The notes below the pieces were generated by a model. That model searched no databases, was not told where the DNA came from, and saw nothing but the letters and a program-made list of their open reading frames with translations. Shown here one piece after another: positions 23,661 to 32,630 of a stretch of DNA of 41,598 nt (position 1 is the first letter of the stretch; every line of letters begins with the position of its first letter). The translations under genes and the position numbers were made by a program. The stretch is from Chloroflexota bacterium (GTDB lineage: Bacteria; Chloroflexota; Limnocylindria; QHBO01): positions 133,296 to 174,893 of the forward strand of contig JBBPIR010000002.1 in NCBI GenBank assembly GCA_038040195.1, in the 5' to 3' direction.

Positions 23661-26407
23661 CTCACCCGGCTGGCGTCCGCCAGCACGACCTCCAACGAAA
23701 GACGACGGCCCGCCGCTCGCACGCCGGTGAGGGGTCCGCGCCCCAGCTCACCCTCCAACGCCGCCAGAACCTGATCCCGCTCTGCAGCATCCGCCGGAGG
23801 CAGCGACGCACCGATCGCCTCACGCTGCGCATCGGCGAAGCCCATGAGCCGCGCCGCCCACTCGGGTTGCGAAGCGGCGGCAACCCGAGCCAACCGGTCG
23901 CAGGCGGTGGCCAGCCCACCACGGTCTCCCAGCTGACGTCGCTGCTCGATGCTGGACCGATAGAGCCGCTCCGCCTCGGCCAGATTCCCCTCTACCGCGG
24001 CGATGTCGCCCAGGAACATCTCCGTCCGGGCCACGCCCCGGCCGTCACCGAAACGACTGAAGATGTCGAGAGCCTCCGCGTGACGAGCTCGGGCCTCGGC
24101 CGTGTCGCCGTCCTGCAGGCTGAAGGTCGCGGCTCGACCGAGCGCCAAAGCGACGCCCATGAAGTCTCCCTCAGCCCGGAAGGTCGCAATGCTCTGGTCG
24201 GACAGCTGGCGTGCCTCGTCACCGTCTCCCTGGCGAGCAGCCACGTCGGCCAGGTTCAACAGGCCGAACGCAGCTCCCCGGGTGTCCCGCGTGCCGCGGA
24301 GGATCGCAATCGACTCTTCGTATAACTCGCGGGCCCGGCCGTAATCTCCGCGCTCGACGGAGACGTTGGCCAGGTTGCTTCCGGCATACGCGATGCCGTT
24401 CTGATTCCCAAGCTGGCGTTGGGTATCCAGGGCGCCCTGATGGGCCTCGATGGCAGCGGGCAGGTCGCCCTGCTGAGCGGCCAGGCTGCCAAGACCGGTC
24501 AGCGCGTTGGCTCGCAGCTCCGAGATCTCGCCATCCGTCCGGGCCAGGGCCCGTGCCAGCCAGCTCCGAGCTTCGACCAGGTGTCCGCCGATCTCCCAGT
24601 AACGCCACAAGTTGCCCGCCAGGCGCAGTTCGGCGCCGGCTCCATCTGGGTCATCGTCGCTCCACTGGAGCGCTGCGCGCAGGTTCTCGTGCTCGATCGC
24701 CAGCTGGTCGACCGCCGGTCCGGCGGCCGGTCCGGCGAACAGGGTCGGCGCGATGCGCTCCACCAGCTCGAGCATGAAGGCCTGGTGTCGAGCACGGACC
24801 GCCCCGGTCGGGTCATCCTCGATGAGCCGCTCCTGGGCATATTGCCGAACGGTCTCCAGAAGCCGATACCGGGCCTCGGCCGCGCCTTCCTCGGCGACCA
24901 CCAGCGAGCGGTCGATCAGCCGGCTGAGAAGGTCCAACACGTCGGCGCGCTCGACGATGTCGTTGGCGCATACCGCCTCGGCTGCGTCCAACCCGAAGCT
25001 GCCGACGAACACCGACAGACGCATGAGCAGGGCCCGTTCTGCATCGGTCAGCAGGTCGAAGCTCCAGTCCATGGCTGCTTTGAGCGTGCGATGCCGGGGC
25101 AGTGCCATCCGGCTGCCGCCGGTCAGCAGCCGGAATCGATCATCCAGCCGGGCCGCGATCTGTTCTGGCGGCAACGACTTGACGCGCGCCGCGGCCAGTT
25201 CGATGGCGAGCGGGATGCCGTCCAGTCGCCGGCAGATCTGAACCACGGCCGCCGCGTTCCGCTCGTTGAGAACGAATGCGGGTTGGACTGCCCTGGCGCG
25301 ATCCACGAACAGGCGAACCGCCTCTGACTCGGCGAGCATGGTGACTGATGCGTCGCCCGGCTTGGGCAGATCCATGGAGGGAACCGGGTAGAGGCTCTCG
25401 CCGCGGATGCCCAGCGCTTCGCGGCTGGTGGCCAACACCCGGAGGTTCCGGCACGCGCGGAGGAGCGCGTCGATGACCTCCGCGGCGGGCTCGAGCACGT
25501 GCTCGCAGTCGTCAAAGACGAGGAGCTGGCGGCGAGACTCCAGGTGCTGGGCGAGGGTGGTCAGGATGGAGACGCCCGGCTGTTCCTTGACGCGCAGCGT
25601 CGCTGCCACGGTCTCCGGAACCAGCGATCCATCGCCCAGCACGGCCAGTTCGATCACCCAAGCGCCATCCGGGAAGAGGTCCATCGCTTGCGCGGCCACT
25701 TCCAGCGCCAGACGGGTCTTCCCGACGCCACCCGGGCCGGTGAGCGTGAGCAGAGGGGTCGTCGTCAGCCGTTGGCTGGCCTCGGCCAGCGATTCGGCGC
25801 GGCCGACGAAGCTGGACAACTGACGTGGCAGGTTGTTCGGCCAGTTGTCGAGCGAGCGCAACGGCGGAAACTCGGACGGAAGGTCCGTGGCGCTGGCCTG
25901 GAAGACCCGCTCCGGATGGGGCAGGTCCTTGAGCCGATGCTCGCCAAGGTCGCGCAGGAGCGCGCCGCCCGGTGTCTCGCCGCGAAGTAGGTCGTGGGTG
26001 GTGAGCGAAAGCAGGATCTGGCCGCCATGGCCGGCCGCGCAGATGCGCGACGCTCGATGCACGTCGAGGCCGACCAGCATGGCGTCGGAGCTCACCGGCT
26101 CCCCGGTGTGGATCCCGATCCGCGCCTCGAGGTTGGCACCGGCGTGCCACGCGTGGTCGCGGAACGATCGCTGGGCGGCGAGAGCGGCCGACACCGCACC
26201 CCGCGCCGAGGGGAATGAGAAGAAGAGCCCGTCACCGGCCGTGTCCACCAGGGCACCCCGTTCAACTTCGGCGGCGGTGCTCATCAGCCGGCGATAGTCG
26301 CGCAGCACGGCCCCGTAGTCGTCGCCGAGCTCGGCCAGCATCCGGGTGGAACCGGCGATGTCCACGAACAGCAGGGTGACGGTGGCGCCGCGCGGACTTT
26401 CGGTCAC
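23657..26407 (-). CDS. Class III nucleotidyl cyclase-NB-ARC ATPase-TPR protein
   Basis: The 916-residue protein starts with a cyclase domain (about 8-175): LLFVDIAGSTRM supplies metal ligand D16 and VDTAGDGLFFSF supplies D59. The Lys that normally precedes the latter motif is Asp, and the usual Asn of the transition-state pair is His (GLDVHRASRI), as in cyclase domains fused to NB-ARC proteins, so activity is uncertain. An NB-ARC/AAA ATPase follows (Walker A LTGPGGVGKTRLALEVA at about 220, Walker B LLVFDDCEH at about 295), then TPR-like repeats (about 640-850). No DNA-binding helix-turn-helix ends the protein, unlike LuxR-type relatives. The GTG at 26407 overlaps the stop of the xanthine dehydrogenase FAD subunit (GTGA), making it the last gene of that operon. 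Confidence 0.88.
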   Translation of the reverse strand: MTESPRGATVTLLFVDIAGSTRMLAELGDDYGAVLRDYRRLMSTAAEVERGALVDTAGDGLFFSFPSARGAVSAALAAQRSFRDHAWHAGANLEARIGIHTGEPVSSDAMLVGLDVHRASRICAAGHGGQILLSLTTHDLLRGETPGGALLRDLGEHRLKDLPHPERVFQASATDLPSEFPPLRSLDNWPNNLPRQLSSFVGRAESLAEASQRLTTTPLLTLTGPGGVGKTRLALEVAAQAMDLFPDGAWVIELAVLGDGSLVPETVAATLRVKEQPGVSILTTLAQHLESRRQLLVFDDCEHVLEPAAEVIDALLRACRNLRVLATSREALGIRGESLYPVPSMDLPKPGDASVTMLAESEAVRLFVDRARAVQPAFVLNERNAAAVVQICRRLDGIPLAIELAAARVKSLPPEQIAARLDDRFRLLTGGSRMALPRHRTLKAAMDWSFDLLTDAERALLMRLSVFVGSFGLDAAEAVCANDIVERADVLDLLSRLIDRSLVVAEEGAAEARYRLLETVRQYAQERLIEDDPTGAVRARHQAFMLELVERIAPTLFAGPAAGPAVDQLAIEHENLRAALQWSDDDPDGAGAELRLAGNLWRYWEIGGHLVEARSWLARALARTDGEISELRANALTGLGSLAAQQGDLPAAIEAHQGALDTQRQLGNQNGIAYAGSNLANVSVERGDYGRARELYEESIAILRGTRDTRGAAFGLLNLADVAARQGDGDEARQLSDQSIATFRAEGDFMGVALALGRAATFSLQDGDTAEARARHAEALDIFSRFGDGRGVARTEMFLGDIAAVEGNLAEAERLYRSSIEQRRQLGDRGGLATACDRLARVAAASQPEWAARLMGFADAQREAIGASLPPADAAERDQVLAALEGELGRGPLTGVRAAGRRLSLEVVLADASRVS

Positions 26408-27264
26408 CAGCCGCCTTCCTCGCGGATCAAGCGGCGGAGGACGCGTCCCGCCACCAGGCGGCGGTAGTTCGCCGTGGAGCGGACGTCGTCGATGGGCTGG
26501 ATTTCGGCTTCCAGGGCGGTCACCGCCGCGTCGGCCGCGGCACGCACCGGCTGCTGCCCGTCGAGGGCGGCCTCCGTGGCTCCAGCCCGGACCGGAGTGG
26601 CCGCCACGGAGCCCAGCGCGACGCGCGTGTCGATCCAGGCCCCGTCCTCGCCGGTGTGCCACGACACGGCCATGACGACCTTGCTGATCGCCTGTGCGCG
26701 CCGCGTCCCCACCTTCCGGAACCGGACGCGGCGGCGTGGGAGCAGCGGCACGCGAACCCGCAGAACCAGCTCGTCGTCGCGACGGGCGGTCTCCCGATAC
26801 CCGGTGAAGAAGTCCAGCGCCGCCACGGAACGTTCGCCGCCGGCACTCCCCAGAACGACCAGCGAGTCGGTTGCCAGCCAGATGGGCAGCGTATCGCCGG
26901 CAGGCGAGGCATTGACCAGGTTCCCGCCGACGGTGCCACGGTTCTGGATCTGGGCCGCCCCAATGGTGGCCGATGCCTCGGCCAGGGCCGGTAGCAGCTC
27001 ACCCACCAGGGCCGATTGACGCAGCTCGGTGTACGTCGTCAGGGCACCAATGACCAGCTCGTCGCCCCCCAGGTTGATCCCACGCAGCTCGTCCAATGCC
27101 CAGATATCGAGGACTCGCTCCGGCGGGGGACCGAGCTCGCCCGTGATCTGGACCAGCAGATCGGTTCCTCCAGCCAGCGGGCGCCAGGCCGCCCCGCCGT
27201 CGGTCAGCAGGCCATAGGCGTCAGCCAGCGATCTCGGGCTCTCGACAGGAGGCTCCGCCGGCAT
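26404..27264 (-). CDS. Xanthine dehydrogenase-family FAD-binding subunit
   Basis: The 286-residue medium subunit of a molybdenum hydroxylase carries FAD and passes electrons to NAD+ or another acceptor. It has WRPLAGGTDLLVQ (FAD pyrophosphate site) and IQNRGTVGGNLVNASPAGD, and a C-terminal CO-dehydrogenase-flavoprotein-like domain. There is no FeS insertion of the CoA-reductase type. It starts 3 bases after the [2Fe-2S] subunit gene and its stop overlaps the cyclase gene. Together with the two preceding genes it makes a three-subunit enzyme. Confidence 0.93.
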   Translation of the reverse strand: MPAEPPVESPRSLADAYGLLTDGGAAWRPLAGGTDLLVQITGELGPPPERVLDIWALDELRGINLGGDELVIGALTTYTELRQSALVGELLPALAEASATIGAAQIQNRGTVGGNLVNASPAGDTLPIWLATDSLVVLGSAGGERSVAALDFFTGYRETARRDDELVLRVRVPLLPRRRVRFRKVGTRRAQAISKVVMAVSWHTGEDGAWIDTRVALGSVAATPVRAGATEAALDGQQPVRAAADAAVTALEAEIQPIDDVRSTANYRRLVAGRVLRRLIREEGGW

Positions 27265-27267
27265 CGG

Positions 27268-27750
27268 TCAGGCCTGGGCCTCCGCCGTCCCCGACCGACG
27301 GGCATCGGCCAGGACGATGGCGTCGATGATCTTCGTGTACCCGGTGCACCGGCACAGGTTGCCGGCAATCGCCTCCCGCACGGCCTCCTCGGTAGCCTCC
27401 ATCCCGCTGGCCAGGAACGCCTCCCCAGCCATGAGCATGCCGGGAGTGCAGATCCCGCACTGGGCGCCACCGGTCTCCAGGAACGCGGCCTGCAGCAGAT
27501 TCAGGGCACCGGCCGCGGCCAGGCCCTCCACCGTGTCCACCCGCGCACCTTCGACCTGGCATACCGGCACCAGGCAGGAATCCACGACCTCACCGTCGAT
27601 CAGCACCGAGCACGCTCCGCACTCGCCCTCGCCGCACCCCTCCTTGGTGCCGGTCAGGCCCAGGTCCTCGCGCAGGACGTCCAGCAGGCGCCGCATGCCC
27701 GGCGACTCGACCTGGGTGGCGATCCCGTTCACGGTCAGCCGATACGTCAT
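27268..27750 (-). CDS. Xanthine dehydrogenase-family [2Fe-2S] subunit
   Basis: The 160-residue small subunit has two clusters: a plant-ferredoxin type (GCGEGECGACSVLIDG, then a fourth Cys in VDSCLVP) and an all-helical C-terminal type (CGICTPGM and GNLCRCTGY). These relay electrons from the molybdenum site to FAD. The ATG at 27750 overlaps the stop of the large subunit (ATGA). Length is normal. Confidence 0.95.
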   Translation of the reverse strand: MTYRLTVNGIATQVESPGMRRLLDVLREDLGLTGTKEGCGEGECGACSVLIDGEVVDSCLVPVCQVEGARVDTVEGLAAAGALNLLQAAFLETGGAQCGICTPGMLMAGEAFLASGMEATEEAVREAIAGNLCRCTGYTKIIDAIVLADARRSGTAEAQA

Positions 27751-30032
27751 GCCGGGCGCTCCGCGCTGATCCCCGGCGGTCCGGGGGCGGGCGAGCCCGT
27801 CAACGCCGCCAGCACGCGCTCGGGAGTGGCCGGCAGGTCGCAGATCCAGGATCCGGTCGCGTCGTGGATGGCCGCCACCACCGCGGGCGCCACCACGTCC
27901 ATGGGCAGCTCGCCCACGCCCTTGGCCCCGTGCGGCGCGCCGCTGTACGGATGCTCGAGCAGGATGGAGGTGATGCGCGGCGCATCCATGGCGGTGGGAA
28001 TGAGATACGTCGCCAGCCGGTCGTTGAGGTAGCGGCCGTCGACCAGCTTCAGCTCCTCGATGGTCGCGTACCCGACCGCCTGCAGCGAGCCGCCCTCGAC
28101 CTGGCCCTCGGCCATGACCTGGTGGATGACGTGGCCGATCTCGTCGGCGCTCACCACGTCGCGCACCGTCACCTCCCCGGTGTCCAGGTCGACCTCCACC
28201 TCGGCCACCGCACAGGCCCAGCCGAAGCACGGGTAGGCGTCCCCGGTGTAGGTCGCGTCGTCGAACGTGACCCCCGGGTAGGGCTGGAACTGCTCGTCCA
28301 CCCGCAGGTTTCCGTGTTCGGCCGCGAAGGACCGATAGGTGTCGGCAAAGGATCCCCCGGCAGCCTCCTCGACCTGGGCGCGCATTCGCTGGGCGGCTTT
28401 GATCAGCAGGCCTCCGACCACCATCGCCGTCCGGGACGCCACGGTGGGGCCCGAGTCGGGAACGATGGAGGTGTCCTGGGGCGCGATCTCGACCTCGTCG
28501 GGGCTGATCTCCAGCGCTTCCCCGACCAGCTGCGGGAAGATCGTCTTCGTCCCCTGACCCATTTCGGTCGAGGCGGTCAGGATCCGGATCCTCCCGTCCG
28601 CCGTCAGCTCCAGCGACGCGACGCTGGCTAGATGCACCTCGCCCGAGCCGGTGAAGCCGGCGCCGTGCCAGGCCAGGGCGATCCCGATGCCGCGCGCCGA
28701 ATGCGCGTCGTCGGAGCGCTGAGCGCGCGCCTTTCTTGTATGTGCCGCGACTCCCTCGTACTCGCTGGCCTGGGCCGCCGCCTCCAGCACCTCCAGCCCG
28801 GCCACGCTCTCGCGCAGCACCTGCCCGGTGGGCGTCACGCCGCCCTCCCGGTACACCCATTTGCGGCGCAGGGCGAGCGGCGAGAGGTCCAGGCGCTCCG
28901 CGATCCGGTTGACCTGGGTCTCGGCCGCAAACTCGGTCTGCGGCGCACCGAAGCCGCGGAACGCCCCGTTCGGAGGCGTGTTGGTGGCCATGGCGCGGCC
29001 GCGGATTCGGACGTTGGGGCACTCGTACGGCCCGCCGGCGTGGATCGTGCCGCGGCTGAGCACGACCGGGGTCAGGGTCACGTACGCGCCGCCGTCCATG
29101 ACGACCTCGATGTCCTGGGCCACCAGCTCCCCGTCACGGGTCACCCCGGTCCGGTGCCGGACCCACGCCGGATGGCGTTTGGTGGTGGCGCTGATGTCCT
29201 CGTGGCGGTCGTAGATCATCCTGACCGGCTTGCCCACCCGCTGGGCCAGCAGGGCGGCGTGGAGGGCAATGATCGAGGGGTACTCCTCCTTGCCGCCGAA
29301 ACCCCCGCCCGTCTCGGCCTGGATGACCACGGCCTTGGCATCGGTCAGGTTCAGAGCCCGCTTGAGTGCGCTGTGGATGTAATACGGGCACTGCATCGAG
29401 CCGTGGACCTCGATCCCGCCGTCGGGGCGGGGGACGGCGATCATGGCCTGGTTCTCAATGTACAGCTGCTCCTGGTGGCCGACCCGGTAATCACCCTCGA
29501 CCACGATGTCGGCGGCGGCCAGCCCAGCCTCGATGTTGCCCTTCGTCAGCTCGAAATGGGCGAACTCACGTGTTGAGAGCAGCGGGTCGAAGATGGCCGG
29601 CAGGCGCTCGGTGCGGAGCGTGACGTGACGCTTCGCCACGCGCAGCAGATCACGGTCCGGCGCGGCCAGCAAGCACACCGGCTCGGCCTGGTGCTGGATC
29701 TCGCCGCCGACCGGGACGAGCACCGGCTGGTCATCCTTGATCAGGGCCACGACGTTCTCGCCGGGGATGTCCGCCGCGGTCACGACCACCACCTTGGACC
29801 AGTCGAAGTCCGGGTCAAGATCGATTCCCAGCAGGCGCGCGTGGGGCTCGGTGGAGCGGACGGTGGCCCCGTACCAGGCTCCCGGAAAGACCAGGTCGTC
29901 GGCGTACTGGGCCAGCCCGGTCAGCTTCTCGGGGCCTTCGCGGCGCAGGGGAAGAGCCGGACGAGTACGCCCGGGGGCGATGGTCCCGGGTGCCAGGAGG
30001 AGCGGCGTCTCGGGAAGCGTCGGGGTGCTCAC
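27747..30032 (-). CDS. Xanthine dehydrogenase-family molybdopterin-binding subunit
   Basis: The 761-residue catalytic subunit has AETGGGFGGKEEYPS (about 240-250), NGAFRGFGAPQTEF (about 355) and the active-site Glu in KGVGELPMD (about 707). The Glu after GGGFGGK and the Arg of AFRGFG correspond to the two residues that hold purine in bovine xanthine oxidoreductase (Glu802 and Arg880). This supports a purine hydroxylase rather than an aldehyde oxidase; the CO-dehydrogenase motif AYRCSFR is absent. The GTG at 30032 is 6 bases after TACCAT. The frame extends further upstream, but that sequence lies over the D-aminoacylase gene and is unlike the family. Confidence 0.92.
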   Translation of the reverse strand: MSTPTLPETPLLLAPGTIAPGRTRPALPLRREGPEKLTGLAQYADDLVFPGAWYGATVRSTEPHARLLGIDLDPDFDWSKVVVVTAADIPGENVVALIKDDQPVLVPVGGEIQHQAEPVCLLAAPDRDLLRVAKRHVTLRTERLPAIFDPLLSTREFAHFELTKGNIEAGLAAADIVVEGDYRVGHQEQLYIENQAMIAVPRPDGGIEVHGSMQCPYYIHSALKRALNLTDAKAVVIQAETGGGFGGKEEYPSIIALHAALLAQRVGKPVRMIYDRHEDISATTKRHPAWVRHRTGVTRDGELVAQDIEVVMDGGAYVTLTPVVLSRGTIHAGGPYECPNVRIRGRAMATNTPPNGAFRGFGAPQTEFAAETQVNRIAERLDLSPLALRRKWVYREGGVTPTGQVLRESVAGLEVLEAAAQASEYEGVAAHTRKARAQRSDDAHSARGIGIALAWHGAGFTGSGEVHLASVASLELTADGRIRILTASTEMGQGTKTIFPQLVGEALEISPDEVEIAPQDTSIVPDSGPTVASRTAMVVGGLLIKAAQRMRAQVEEAAGGSFADTYRSFAAEHGNLRVDEQFQPYPGVTFDDATYTGDAYPCFGWACAVAEVEVDLDTGEVTVRDVVSADEIGHVIHQVMAEGQVEGGSLQAVGYATIEELKLVDGRYLNDRLATYLIPTAMDAPRITSILLEHPYSGAPHGAKGVGELPMDVVAPAVVAAIHDATGSWICDLPATPERVLAALTGSPAPGPPGISAERPA

Positions 30033-30038
30033 GGCGGC

Positions 30039-30044
30039 ATGGTA
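30039..30044 (-). promoter_or_regulatory. -10-like TACCAT, 6 bases before the Moco-subunit GTG
   Basis: In the 13-base gap after the D-aminoacylase-like gene the minus strand has TACCAT, six bases and then GTG. It predicts a second, leaderless transcript for the structural subunits inside the xdhC-led operon. Confidence 0.55.
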
Positions 30045-30045
30045 T

Positions 30046-31635
30046 CTAGTCCCGCCCGTGGCGCAGGGCGCGGCCCGGCAGGGCGCCGGTATGCCGGCCG
30101 CCATCCACGACCACGGTGCCGTTGACGACCACGTAGTCAATGCCGTCGGGAAACTGGCGCGGCTCGTCGTAGGTCGCGTTGGAACGCACGCGGGCCGGGT
30201 CGAAGACGACCAGATCGGCGACGTAGCCGTCGCGCAGCAGGCCGCGGTCGCGGAGCCCCAACCGCGCCGCGGGGGCGGAAGTCATCTTGCGCACCGCTTC
30301 TTCCAACGACAGGCGCCGCTCGTCGCGGACGAACTGACCCAGCACCCGCGGGAACGATCCGTAGGTGCGGGGGGACGGCTTCAGACCGATGAACGTCGAG
30401 TCGGTGCCAACCATGCCCGCCGGGTGGGCCACGAAATGGGGGAGCGTCTCGGACCACGGCCCGGGGGTGACCTGGTTGATCCGCAGGTCCTCGGCCAGCA
30501 ACAGGTCGCACAGGGCGTCGATCGGGTCGACCCCCAGCTCGCGACCGACATCCTCGAGCGTGAGGCCCTCCCAGCGTTGGTTGGCCTCGGTGGCGAAGGC
30601 ACCCAGGCGGACGTCCCCCCAATCCAGCGGGGCACCGTGGGCCGGTCCGTGACGCTGGATCTCGTCGTGCAGGCGGCGGCGGATCGTGGCGTCGGCGAGT
30701 CGCTCCTTGAGCGGCCCGGGCCCGCCGGCCTGCACCCACTGCGGGACCTGGATGAGAAGCCGCGTGGAGGCCCACTCGTACGGGTAGGTGTCGAACGTCA
30801 CGTCGCGACCCGCGTCCCGCGCATCGTCGACCAGCGCCAGCATCGGCTCATGACCCCCCGGATAGGTCTGCCGGTGGTAGAAGTGGGTGAGGTGGACCGG
30901 CCCGTCCGCCATCTCGCCGATCTGGAGCGCCTCGCGGAACGGGTCGAGGTAGCGGTCACCCAGATCGTATCGGACGTGGGTGTGGTAGAAGCCGCCGTGC
31001 CGCGCGGCGGCGGCCGTTAGATCGGCCAGTTCCCCCATGCTGGCGTACGACCCGGGTGGGTAATCCAGTCCGCTCGAGACCCCGTACGCGCCCTCGGCCA
31101 TTCCCTCGCGCAGCATGGCTCGCATGTCGGACATGGCCATGTGATCGGCGGGGATGTCGTCCCAGCCCATGGCGCAGATCCGGAGCGCGGAGTTTCCGAT
31201 CAGGAACGCGACGTTGACCGCCACCTGGCCGTCAAATCGGCCGAGGTAGCTGGCCACCGTGTCCCAGTCCAGCGCCACGTCGGGCCGCCCGTCGAGCCCC
31301 GCGTTCATCTCGACCAGGGACGCCAAGTCGGATGCCCTCGACATCGGTGCGTACGACAGGCCGTCGACGCCGATGACCTCGGTCGTCACTCCCTGGCGGA
31401 CCTTGGGCTCATGGAGCGGCTCGTGCAGCAGCCACAGCCCGGAGTGTGAATGAAGGTCGATGAACCCCGGCGCCACCACCAGACCGGCGGCGTCGATCAC
31501 GCGCCCGGCGGGCGGCGAGGGCTGGTCCGTATCCAGCAGGCGCAGGCGACCGTCGGCCACGGCCAGCGACCCGGCTCGACCCGGCGCTCCGCTGCCGTCC
31601 ACCAGCGTCCCGCCAATGATGAGGAGGTCGGTCAC
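30046..31635 (-). CDS. N-acyl-D-amino-acid deacylase family amidohydrolase
   Basis: The 529-residue protein has the D-aminoacylase/dihydroorotase-like layout: a small beta-sandwich N-terminus, metal ligands HxH in GFIDLHSHSG, later His residues in FYHTHVRYD and HLTHFYH, then VGTDSTFIG, RTYGSFPRVLGQFVRD and a C-terminal ADLVVFDP segment. The GNCGFS motif of classic D-aminoacylases, whose Cys is a zinc ligand, reads GVDGLS here, so the metal site and substrate may differ. It overlaps xdhC upstream (GTGA) and precedes the Moco subunit. A role in opening or deacylating a purine-derived product is possible but unproven. Confidence 0.85.
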   Translation of the reverse strand: MTDLLIIGGTLVDGSGAPGRAGSLAVADGRLRLLDTDQPSPPAGRVIDAAGLVVAPGFIDLHSHSGLWLLHEPLHEPKVRQGVTTEVIGVDGLSYAPMSRASDLASLVEMNAGLDGRPDVALDWDTVASYLGRFDGQVAVNVAFLIGNSALRICAMGWDDIPADHMAMSDMRAMLREGMAEGAYGVSSGLDYPPGSYASMGELADLTAAAARHGGFYHTHVRYDLGDRYLDPFREALQIGEMADGPVHLTHFYHRQTYPGGHEPMLALVDDARDAGRDVTFDTYPYEWASTRLLIQVPQWVQAGGPGPLKERLADATIRRRLHDEIQRHGPAHGAPLDWGDVRLGAFATEANQRWEGLTLEDVGRELGVDPIDALCDLLLAEDLRINQVTPGPWSETLPHFVAHPAGMVGTDSTFIGLKPSPRTYGSFPRVLGQFVRDERRLSLEEAVRKMTSAPAARLGLRDRGLLRDGYVADLVVFDPARVRSNATYDEPRQFPDGIDYVVVNGTVVVDGGRHTGALPGRALRHGRD

Positions 31636-32612
31636 GAGCCGCTGTTCGGTCTGGGCATCGGCCCTCCCTCCCGACCATGACGCGCGGCGACCAGCTCGGC
31701 CACGATGGCCAGGCCGATCTCGGCCGGCTCCCGGCCGCCCAGGTCGAGGCCGATGGGCGCGTGCAGGCGGGCCAGATGCGCGTCGTCCACGCCGGCTGCT
31801 CGAAGGCGCGCGCGACGGTCCGCCTGGGCACGCTGGCTGCCGATGGCGCCCACGTAGCCGATGTCCGCGCTCAGCGCCGCCACCAGGGCCGGCTCGTCGA
31901 TCTTCGGGTCGTGGGACAGGACGACCACCGAGTCGTCGGGCCGCAGTTCGCGGGCCGCGAACGCGCGATCCGGCCAGTCGGCGATGACCTCCAGGCCCTC
32001 GAGGCGTGGCTGCTCAGCGAACAACCGCCGCGGGTCGACCACCAGCGGGGTCAGGCCCGCCCGCGCCGCAAACGCGGCCACGTGCTCGGCGATGTGGCCC
32101 GCGCCCACGATCCAGACCCGCGGCGCCGGCAGCGCACGGTCGTAGACCGCGTCGGACCCGTCGGTCGCAGCCACTGCTTCCTGACCGTCCAGGACGCGTT
32201 GCGTCCCCACCGCGGTTCCTGTGATGCCGATCTCCCGGGCCGCCGGCTTGCCTGCGGCGATCAGGGCGGTGAAGAGCTCGACCAACGAAGCGCTGTGCCC
32301 GCGCACGGGCTCGATCAGAACCTCGATGCTGCCGCCGCACATGAGACCCACTTCCAGGCCCTGGTCATCGCTGATCCCGTAGCGGCGCAGGACCGATTCC
32401 CCGCTCCGCAGCACCGCGCGGGCATGCTCGACGACATCGCCTTCCACGCAGCCCCCGCTGACCGAGCCCGCCATCTGGCCTTCGGCAGACACCGCCAGCT
32501 TGGCCCCCACCCCGCGTGGGGCCGACCCCTCGACCCGCACCACGGTCGCCAAGGCCGCGTCCTGACCCTCCTTGCGCCAGGCGCGCAGAGCCGCCAGCGC
32601 CTCGTCGATCAT
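31632..32612 (-). CDS. xdhC: XdhC family Moco maturation protein
   Basis: The 326-residue protein has an N-terminal XdhC/CoxI domain (LATVVRVEGSAPRGVGAKL, GSVSGGCVEGDVVEHAR) and a C-terminal Rossmann domain (RVWIVGAGHIAEHVAAFA, VVVLSHDPKID, VGAIGSQRAQADRR). In Rhodobacter XdhC binds molybdenum cofactor and helps sulfurate and insert it into xanthine dehydrogenase. It leads the operon that encodes that enzyme. The ATG at 32612 is 6 bases after CATACT, with no Shine-Dalgarno. Confidence 0.93.
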   Translation of the reverse strand: MIDEALAALRAWRKEGQDAALATVVRVEGSAPRGVGAKLAVSAEGQMAGSVSGGCVEGDVVEHARAVLRSGESVLRRYGISDDQGLEVGLMCGGSIEVLIEPVRGHSASLVELFTALIAAGKPAAREIGITGTAVGTQRVLDGQEAVAATDGSDAVYDRALPAPRVWIVGAGHIAEHVAAFAARAGLTPLVVDPRRLFAEQPRLEGLEVIADWPDRAFAARELRPDDSVVVLSHDPKIDEPALVAALSADIGYVGAIGSQRAQADRRARLRAAGVDDAHLARLHAPIGLDLGGREPAEIGLAIVAELVAARHGREGGPMPRPNSGS

Positions 32613-32617
32613 GGGTC

Positions 32618-32624
32618 CAGTATG
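32618..32624. promoter_or_regulatory. Overlapping divergent -10 elements between xdhC and the MocA-like gene
   Basis: CAGTATG reads CAGTAT on the plus strand, 7 bases before the ATG at 32631, and CATACT on the minus strand, 6 bases before the xdhC ATG. The start codons are only 18 bases apart. Confidence 0.45.
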
Positions 32625-32630
32625 CCGCCC

